In this document: in pieces, positions 56,986 through 64,000 of the stretch | Layout: every line of letters starts with the position of its first letter | How positions within the stretch are numbered: position 1 is the first letter of the stretch | Source of the DNA: Acanthococcus lagerstroemiae | Lineage: Eukaryota; Arthropoda; Insecta; Hemiptera; Eriococcidae | Direction of reading: 5' to 3' | Assembly (NCBI GenBank): GCA_031841125.1 | Contig: CM063113.1 | Span: 22,589,312-22,653,311 of the forward strand | Length of the DNA: 64,000 bases | Translations under genes and position numbers: made by a program | Notes under the pieces: generated by a model | The model's database searches: none | Told to the model about the DNA's origin: nothing | What the model saw: the letters and a program-made list of their open reading frames with translations, nothing else

Positions 56986-58260
56986 GAACCCCCCTTTACC
57001 CCTTCTGCACAGGCCTGCATACATTTCTTTGTATCGCATGCACGTAAGCTGGGCGACCTCTGTTCTTTTTGTAGTCCCGCGGATCCCAGAGTGCGCATTT
57101 GATGTTCCATTCATCTGGATTACCCCTGGAAATATGGCCTGCATATTTGAATTTAGGTTTTTTAATTCTGTAGCAAACGCTTTTAGACCCAGTCAGTTTT
57201 TGGATAGTTTTGATTTTAATTTTATCTTTTAGTCGAAAGCCCAGAATGCTTCTCAACATGGAATTATGTGTTTTTATTAACCGTTGCACTTGGCTTTTGG
57301 TAAGGAACCATGTTTGGGCGCCACATGTTAGTACACGGAGCCCACAACTCTCCAAGAAATTAATTTTCAATTTCAGTTTCATTTTGCTTTTTAATATGGA
57401 TCTGTTTTGCCAGAATGCCTTCCAACCGTTAGCGATCCTTTCTCTTATATTTCATGTCGAGGTTAAATTTTGACGTTTGACTCAGGTATTTGTATTCTCC
57501 TACCCTATTTATTTTTGCCCCATCCAGCCAGAATTCGTTTTGGCCCCAACTGTTGGACATAAATTTTGTTTTCGATAAGTTCGTAGATAGGCCGAAAGCA
57601 TCGCTTTGGATTTTCAGATTTTCTACCATTTTGAACATTTCATCAAAACTTTTTGCCACAAGTACTATGTCACCAGCAAATCTTACATCATTTATTTCTT
57701 TCCCCAAAATTTTTAATCCCTTTTTTTCCCAGTTTAAGTTTCTAAAGATTTGTTCCAGAATGCAGTTGAACAGATTTGGAGATAGCAAATTCCCTTGCTT
57801 CACCCCTGTTTGGATAGGGAAGCGATCCCCCTTTATGTCTGTTTTTACATATTATGCCGATTTCAATTATCCCTTCATGTATTTCCTGCGCTGCCATGGC
57901 CTCCCAAAGTTTATTGTGGTACCCCGAATCGAATGGCTTATTATAAAGTCGATAAACAGAAGCCAAACTTCTATATACTGAATTCTCTAGATTTTTCTAT
58001 TATTTGGTTGAGGGATTGAATGCGGTCCATTGTCGTATTTTTCCTAAACCCCCTGTTCTATCGGTGGCTGCGAGTCTAAAATGTTGTAAATACGGTTTTT
58101 CAAAATTTTCATAAACAGCTTTTCCACGTTTGACAATAGACTTATCGATCTGTAGTTGCTGATGTTCGCCCGGTCGCCTTTTTTGAGCAATAAAATTATT
58201 TCTGAAATATTCCATTGTGATGTTGTATAGTTCTTAATTCTAGAATTTTGTTAGTTGATC
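56985..58260 (-). pseudogene. RTE-type non-LTR retrotransposon, RT to C-terminus
   Basis: Reading 58260 to 56985 on the minus strand: KKGDRANISNYRSISLL-like block in shifted frames, FDKPFDS and LWEAMAAQEIHEGIIEIGI, then MKQGNLLSPNLFNCILEQIF (the VRQGD-LSP-LF block). Next RFAGDIVLVAKS, where FADD is replaced by FAGD, losing one catalytic Asp. Then INRVGEYKYLSQ, LRVLTCGAQTWFLTKSQVQR, KFKYAGHISRGNPDEWN and NRGRPAYV. Several frameshifts and the endonuclease loss make it dead. Confidence 0.88.
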
Positions 58261-58269
58261 TAGAACAGA

Positions 58270-59110
58270 GGTAATTAACAATCCTCCATTTTGTGGAGAA
58301 TTTCCATAACATTTCTTCTGAACGTCAAGAGGAGGGGAGAGATTATACTTCAAAACTACCCCATCTTGCCTTCGTTAAAAACGAGTATCCCTTGAACAAT
58401 GAGGTAATTCAATAAATTCGAGCAATATTCGATTGAAATTCAGTAATTAATCAAGATTAAAATCAGGAAAATGGTCAACTGATAGTCTTGAGAATAGGCA
58501 CTGAATATCTTCTTACTCGCTTACATTCCCTCTCATTCTGCGAGAGCCAAAATTAAATCATACGTGATAGACATGAAAAATGCTAAAAAAATTGATTTCA
58601 CCCAGCAGGGGAATCTAGCCGCGGATTAGATGACAAAACCTACCGCCCCCTCCATTTAAAATTTCATCTTTAGATATAAAGGGCTCTCGAACAAATGCTA
58701 GGCCTGACCAATCCCACGACAAGAGGTGAGCCGGCGCCTACCCACCCGGACAGACATGGCCACAACCTAGGAAAGTTTGAAAGGAAACAACAAGCGACAG
58801 CAGTGCACGAACTGTTCCACTCCCAACAGACACACACCTGGATCAGTCATGCAACGCAATGGCCACAGCTACCTTAATTTAGGTGGAGCCTACGGAGCTG
58901 CGGCAGACCCCTACAGCGCCGGACAGGACTACAACATCTGTTCACCACATTCTACAGTACCCAGACAATGCAGCCACGCTGAACTACAGCATCCCTCGGG
59001 AAACTCGATTTACAATTCTCTCAGCTGCATACATACCAGCCCAGTGACATCCTTTCTACAACAATTTTCCCTCTGCTCACTGACGCGATACTCGAAAGGG
59101 TAGTTTACGA
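58270..59110. other. No recognisable gene
   Basis: Plus-strand frames at 58695-59103 look protein-like in composition but match nothing I know and overlap in two frames. Confidence 0.4.
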
Positions 59111-59117
59111 GGCTAGG

Positions 59118-59190
59118 CGTGCGGTGTCTTCAGCCTATTTGGCATGCGTGCATCGCCATACACTCCACCAGTACCACCAAAAATAGGAGA
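59118..59190 (-). repeat. Second copy of the 8.43-kb element's left part
   Basis: The complement reads GTATGGCGATGCACGCATGC followed after 20 bp by GACACCGCACGCC, matching 8449-8492. Confidence 0.65.
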
Positions 59191-59339
59191 CCCCAGACAA
59201 CGCAACCCCCCCCCCTTCGCCTCCTGGCCGCTTCGCGGTCTGACACCCAGTAAGACTGAATAAAAACCCAACACGACACAGTATAAGACCAGACACAATA
59301 AGACATATTCGTAATAAAGACATAATCCGACATAACAGT

Positions 59340-60345
59340 TGATTATATCGTAATATCATATTAACTGGAATTTTTTCCCATATTGGCTTCATAGACCTAC
59401 TGGAAATTGAATATCGTCTAACTCTATCGTTTGCAAACTTAATTTTTGGTCTTTTAATACTGAGCTTCTTCACACGATGGAAAGTTATTTCAAAGCGGAG
59501 GGATCTTGAAAATGTGAAACAATTTTTAGAACCACATCACCTCACAGTTTTACAAAAATTTGAGCATGAATTTTCATTTCTTTCACGATCATCATTTGTC
59601 ACTTGAAATTAGTTGATCGTTTTGATACCTGAATCTGGACGAGATGAAAAGTTATTTTGGACGAGCGGAGTGTCGGGAGTTCAAGACAATTTTCAAAACC
59701 CATATTGACCATCTATAGGCTTGGAGGCAAATTCAGCTTAAATTTTTGTTTCGTAAAACATTTTCATTTTTCAGTTTATTTTGTGATCATTTTGACACTG
59801 GGATTTTTCATTGGATGAAATGTTAATCAGAACCAGTGGAATCTCGAGTATGAAATCATTTTCATAACCCACACTGATCCCGTAAACGTATTTTAAATTG
59901 AACAAGAATTTTCGTTTCTTCTGAGTACATCATTGTGTACGTTCTTGTCATTTTGATGCTGGGATTTTTCACATAACAGAAAATTATCTTAAGCCAGTGG
60001 GGTCATGGGAGTATGAAACAAATTTTAGAAGCCACATTGACCTCATAGACCTGTAGCAAACTGAACACATATTTTCATTTCTTCCACCAACTATCAATTA
60101 TGTATTTCTTGGTCATTTCGATTCTGGGATGTTTGCCGGGATGGAAAGTTATTATGAACTAGGGTGGGGGGGGGGCCTTGGAAGTTGACACAATTTTCAG
60201 AGTCCACACTGCCCCCCCCTAGACTTGTAACAAATTCAGCGTGAATTTTTGTCCCTTAAATAATTCGTATTAGTCAACTCATTATTTTTTGGGCGTTTTG
60301 ATACAGGGATATTTTAGGGATGGACAGTTATTTTAGACTACAACA
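59340..60345. repeat. Diverged satellite, unit ~168 bp, five to six copies
   Basis: The marker GATGGAAAGTTATTT and its variants occur at 59476, 59643, 59814, about 59976, 60140 and 60319 (spacing 162-179). TTTTGATNCTGGGATTTTTC and CACATTGACCNCATAGAC recur at the same phase. G and C runs at about 60165-60220 are later expansions. Confidence 0.8.
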
Positions 60346-60349
60346 TAAT

Positions 60350-61525
60350 AAGTAAAACATAATCGAGACATAATGAGGTCCAATAGCACCTTTGAAAGTA
60401 TCAAATGATTACTGGCATCTGCGGGACCTTGAGTAGATTCTGAATGCGTCTTGCCAAATCATAAAAGAATCTAGATGATGAGTTGTATCCAGACCCAGAT
60501 TTCCCAGAAGGCTAACTAGGCTGAAGTCTCAGTGCAAAATTTTTGAAAAAATAAAGAAGAATTTGCGAGCGAAAAATTCTTAACTCTTTTTTTCCAAGAA
60601 AATCTGGTCAGCGGCGCAAATTTTCCATGAGCCTTGAGCGCAAAATACCTAAGTCCGCCTCTGGTTGTATCAACGTCTGAACAAGTTCTAAGAAGTCCTA
60701 ACGTCCTGAGGTTCTATACCTGATTGACAACAGCAACTCAAGAAGCGTCACAATTTCAAAGCCACTGAAGTTCCACCTTAGCGGACTGTCACGATGGCGA
60801 TTCGTAACCAACTCGAAGACTCCACTAAAGATTGCCATCAGTACCTCAACAGTGACGTTAGCGGTTCATTCGGGTACCGTTCAGGGGGCTGTAAAATCGT
60901 AACAATTTTGCCTTATTCTTCGTCCTTTCGGTAAATGTCTTTCTTGCTACTTCATTGAGTTTTTCTTAATACTTGAATGGGCTCAATTGCCAGCTCGAAG
61001 GTATAAAAATAATTGGAGCACATGAAGAGGAGGGGAAAAGTTTGTACATTAATTTTGAATGGCCCTTTTTAGAATTGATTTCTAGATCCGCCAATGCTTT
61101 TCAAACACCCAATAACATCGCTCATTCTTCAATAGTAGCTTTCGGGCTACCACAAAACTTGTCTACTACATATCACAAGAACATCTTCGAGATTTCGATT
61201 CAAGTCACTGCCGCAGACACGATCACATCCACCCTTCTAATTCGAGATCTATCGCCCGTCGATTTCTGCATTCAAAACCCCCAGGGTTGCCAACTCCTGT
61301 AAATGAAAACAGTTGCCATCCGCAGATATTCTTCTACACCCTTTGGGTTGTACAGCAAGAAGTTCCCATACATTACTATCCTTCGGCTTTGTGGAACCAA
61401 CGCACCGCATCTCTTAATGAGGGTGTGTCCGGGCGCCACAAGACCGACCCTTTTCCAAGATCCCCCTCCGCCGTAGTAGGTTCTTATAACTGTAAGGGAG
61501 GGGTTCAAATCTATCGAATTTCTTA
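60350..61525. other. No recognisable gene
   Basis: Intron sequence. The plus-strand frame at 60973-61302 (109 codons) has no recognised domain and no exon boundaries. Confidence 0.4.
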
Positions 61526-61529
61526 TAGG

Positions 61530-61605
61530 TCGCTGTGTGGCCGAATGGTAACATGCACGCTTCGCAATCCTTGCGTCTCGGGTTCGGGTCCCACCAACGC
61601 CGGAC
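61530..61605 (+). repeat. tRNA-derived sequence (SINE head)
   Basis: A box TGGCCGAATGG (61538-61548) and B box GGTTCGGGTCC (61581-61591) are in the right order and spacing. Arms do not fold into an intact cloverleaf, and flanks do not match the 45-kb SINE body. Confidence 0.55.
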
Positions 61606-62218
61606 AAGCTAGGGATATTCGAATATCCCCGCTAGCGAACACAGCGACTACAGTATTAATCGAAGGGGAAAGATAGCGCGCCAGTTCGAACGAAGAAGGC
61701 ATTACAATAGCAGAGCGTGTTACCACCGGATCAGTAATATTGGTACTGTGTGTGTGCACGTCGTGGATAGGTTACTCAACGTTGTGAAACACACGGCTAG
61801 TATGCGAACTGCAGCTGCATACGCTTCGGCACAGAGAAGGAAAACTCTACCCCGACTAACCTTGCCAGAAAAGTCGAGCGTCAGGAACCGCGATCCACCT
61901 ATGTCCGGCAACGGGTACAGTACTTAGAAGTAGAAGACAATATTTTCCCGCGTATCAAGAGAATTCTAAACGTCTTGTTTTTCAAGTTGAAAATGAAGTT
62001 AGTAAATAAAATAAGAGAAATTTTTCTTAAAATAACCGGGGTTTTTCTTGCGGTCGTCAAAATAGTAGTTTTTTCTCGTAGTTATTTTTTCAACATTTAT
62101 ATCTGTCACCATCTCTCAATTTCTACTGTCAGTTGGCAACTCTGAACATCTCCATTGTGAATTCGCATCTCACGTTCCTCGTTTGCGACCCTCATCGCGA
62201 GTATCGAATAATATTTAC

Positions 62219-62364
62219 CTGGTGACCGAGTAGAGTCCAAACGGATGCGGCGGCGTCAAGTGGTACTGGTCAGCGATCGTTTCCTCCGGAGCAGGCAAAT
62301 CGGACAGATAGAACGGTTTGCTCGGCAGACGAGGATACGAATCCGCAACGGACAGCCATTTCAT
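62219..62364 (-). CDS. Exon 1 of the unrecognised host gene (start codon, 48.7 codons)
   Basis: On the minus strand the ATG at 62364 (context CGCACCATGA) is the first Met after an in-frame TGA near 62400, so the start is well defined. The exon encodes MKWLSVADSYPRLPSKPF, YLSDLPAPEETIADQYHL and TPPHPFGLYSV, then T and the first two bases of Arg49. It ends at AG|GTAAAT (GT at 62218-62217), phase 2. The acceptor at 39833-39832 supplies the third base, G, giving AGG, and the frame then runs 370 codons. Agreement of phase, strand, GC-rich composition and Pro-rich style on both sides supports one gene. There is no signal peptide or recognised domain. A nuclear or cytosolic protein is plausible but is inference. 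Confidence 0.8.
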
Positions 62365-62860
62365 GGTGCGAATTAAACACCGAGTGCTTTTGCTCCCCCA
62401 TCACAAAGGCACGGGTTCGTCGACACCAACTTTACCTTTTCAAAACTCTGCAACAAATAAAGTGCAACTCAATTTACTCGATTGCCGCGATAGTATATCA
62501 ACGTGGATGTCACAATTCGGACGATTGTATACGCTTTTGATTGCCAAATGATGTGTCGCCGTGCGCATCCAGCTGTCATGCACCAGCTCCATGGGATGCG
62601 CGTATATAAGAGAAGTTTGACGAAAATAAGGACCAGGAAGTCCGATAGTAGGTTACCCAGATTTTAGTTAGATAATACGGTGCAGGTAATTTATACGTAT
62701 TGACATTTACGACCGCCGAGAGAAACATACAACTGCAAGTGTCGTGAATACGAGGAGACTTTGTGTCAAGTGATACAATACTGACACTCGTCATTCATTA
62801 TTCGGCGGCGAGCGGTTATGTAAAGAGGCGCGCTTCGGCTATTGTTCGTCATCATGGTTT
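62365..62860 (-). promoter_or_regulatory. Putative promoter and 5' UTR of the minus-strand gene
   Basis: Moderately CpG-rich, repeat-free sequence upstream of the start codon. An arthropod-type initiator word TCAGT occurs on the minus strand at 62784-62780 (context GAGTGTCAGTATTG), about 420 bp upstream of the ATG. A TACATAA lies about 40 bp further upstream, too far for a good TATA box. The transcription start is inference only. Confidence 0.3.
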
Positions 62861-63218
62861 CAAAATACCGTAACGAAGGCGAAGAGCTCGTGATGACGCG
62901 AAGAATCTCGGTGCGAGATGCCCACACCGAGTAAGCACGTAGGCAAGACCGACCAGGCCCGGTTAGAATTCCCCCAATGAGGGTGGACTACATGGCGTTG
63001 ACCTCCAATAGTTGAGGTGCTGGTAACGTAATACGGAAGATATCCTGCATTTTTTGAAGCACAGAAGGCACATTTATTGTCAAGAACCAAAAGAAAAAAA
63101 GAAAAAAGGAAAAATGTAAAATGTAGCTATTTAAATGCAAAAATATAGGTAACTAAGTAGCTAAGCACAATTATGTACTTCAAAACAGTACCAAGGTCAA
63201 AAAATGAAACAAAAGACT

Positions 63219-63722
63219 GATTCAACACTTCATTTGCCTGCGAGTACCACACTCCATACATCAGCCTTATTTTCTCGCGAGCATCACGTTCCTTGTACCA
63301 GCCTGCGAGTACCACACTCCATACATCAGCCTTATTTCCTCGCGAGCATCACGTTCCTTGTACCAGCCTGCGAGCACTACGATTTGCTAGTGCATCAACT
63401 TGCAGACAAGTTTGCAACCACGGGAGAGCATTCTCATGTCTGCTTTGCGGACTGCGCCGACATGAGAACGCCATTGTCCAGCAAACGTAGCTTACCGAGG
63501 GCAACGTGCTCTGCGGAGCGTAGCGGACGACGACATTCTCATGTGGGCGCAGTCCGTAAAGCAGACATGAGAATGCTCTCCCGTGGTTGCAAACTTATCT
63601 GCAAGTTGATGCACTAGCAAAGCGTAGTGCTCGCAGGCTGGTACAAGGAACGTGATGCTCGCAAGGGAATACAGGCTGATATAAGGAGTGTGGTACTCGC
63701 AGGCGAATGAAGTGTTGAGTCA
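63219..63722. mobile_element. Large foldback element
   Basis: The left arm 63219-63475 is the reverse complement of 63531-63722: CAACACTTCATTTGCCTGCG, TACCACACTCC, GCATCACGTTCCTTGTACCA, GCAACCACGGGAGAGCATTC all have partners. The left arm contains a 65-bp tandem duplication (63240-63304 and 63305-63369, one copy in the right arm), so the arms differ in length. The open frames across the arms are by-products. CAGT-type repeats and an ATT run follow. Confidence 0.85.
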
Positions 63723-63748
63723 GTCCAGTCCAGTTAGTCAGTCAGTAG

Positions 63749-63756
<8 letters not shown>

Positions 63757-63795
<39 letters not shown>
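63757..63795. repeat. ATT trinucleotide microsatellite
   Basis: About 13 uninterrupted TTA/ATT units between the foldback element and the leader copy. Confidence 0.95.
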
Positions 63796-63797
<2 letters not shown>

Positions 63798-63807
63798 GTG
63801 ACTCGTA

Positions 63808-63865
63808 AAAGTAACGTTTTTCCGGTTTGTGCCAAAGTAAAGACACGAAAATATCAATGTTTTAA
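63808..63865 (+). repeat. Leader sequence of the 51-kb ORF family, third locus
   Basis: AAAGTAACGTTTTTCCGGTT, TGTGCCAAAGTAAAGACACG and AAAATATCAATG match 51889-51940 and 23283-23340. Here the ATG of the family start is mutated (AATATC) and no ORF follows. Confidence 0.7.
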
Positions 63866-63953
63866 GAAATTTTGCAAGCCCTGACCCCACGTTGAACCAT
63901 CCCAAGAGGTCATAAGTATCTTCTTTCTCAGTTTTTTCTCAATAACTTCTCAC

Positions 63954-64000
63954 TCGTTAGTCCGGGTTTCTACCATAGTCCGGGTTTCTACCAAATTTGA
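63954..64000. repeat. Short tandem duplication at window end
   Basis: AGTCCGGGTTTCTACCA occurs twice back to back (about 63959-63993). Confidence 0.85.

Larger units (their letters stand above)
39832..62218 (-). other. 22.4-kb intron of the minus-strand gene
   Basis: Donor AG|GTAAAT at 62219/62218-62217 and acceptor TTCCAG|G at 39833-39832/39831 are both canonical and in matching phase 2. The intron holds most of the repeats listed between 40 and 61 kb. Confidence 0.75.

Noticed and set aside
61530..61605. Functional tRNA gene
   Set aside because: Same reason: box motifs without an intact cloverleaf.
63204..63617. 137-codon plus-strand frame
   Set aside because: It runs through both arms of a foldback element and contains its internal tandem duplication, so it is repeat-derived.
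1..64000. Bacterial or viral origin (operons, ribosome binding sites, phage genes)
   Set aside because: No long tandem ORFs or Shine-Dalgarno pattern. Introns, SINEs, MITEs and insect-type retroelements point to an arthropod nucleus.

Overview
This is eukaryotic nuclear DNA and almost certainly arthropod. It is AT-rich and has large introns, canonical GT-AG splice sites, no operons, and dense degraded transposons: R1-, Jockey- and RTE-type non-LTR elements, mariner, hAT-type MITEs, tRNA-derived SINEs and foldback elements. The retroelement mix and the abundance of CAGGGTGTCTAC-type and hAT-type MITEs suggest an insect, possibly hemipteran. I cannot name the species.

Only one host gene is well supported. 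It lies on the minus strand. Exon 1 (62219-62364) carries the start codon behind an in-frame stop, and exon 2 (38721-39831) is a 370-codon exon. They are joined in matching phase across a 22.4-kb intron. Together they give 419 residues of a protein I do not recognise. The gene continues into exons below 38.7 kb that I could not locate. A second possible minus-strand first exon (20927-20998, 24 codons) sits in a CpG-rich block at 20.5-21.5 kb. It ends in the same phase as exon 2, so it could be an alternative start of the same gene or a separate gene. A weaker plus-strand first-exon candidate is at 1.96 kb.

Layout. 0-9 kb: an R1-type element whose 5' part is inverted, two SINE pieces, a CR1/Jockey-type RT tail, a palindromic mariner and an RTE tail. 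9-20 kb: unique sequence and cryptic repeats, a tandem repeat interrupted by a hAT-type element with a nested MITE, and a degenerate ~110-bp repeat domain. 20.5-21.5 kb: promoter-like CpG-rich block. 22-27 kb: MITEs with target-site duplications and a Jockey tail. 28-31 kb: an eight-copy ~84-bp satellite with alternating subtypes, then degenerate repeats. 31-36 kb: a hAT MITE and Jockey and RTE fragments. 38.7-39.8 kb: host exon 2. 40-50.6 kb: long dispersed repeats, a TGAG-type minisatellite inside one repeat copy, a SINE and inverted repeats. 50.8-53.4 kb: a complete but decayed transposon-like unit. 54-60 kb: Jockey and RTE fragments and a ~168-bp satellite. 62.2-62.9 kb: host exon 1 and 5' region. 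63.2-64 kb: a large foldback element.

The most interesting item is the 50848-53438 element. About 155-bp terminal inverted repeats enclose a single broken ORF with nuclease-like acidic motifs (PIN/FEN type) and a cysteine-rich tail, with no DDE transposase visible. Its 5' leader, including the start codon region, recurs at 23.3 kb and 63.8 kb. Its upstream foldback sequence recurs at 22.2 kb and 63.2-63.7 kb. This links the ORF family to foldback-type mobile DNA.
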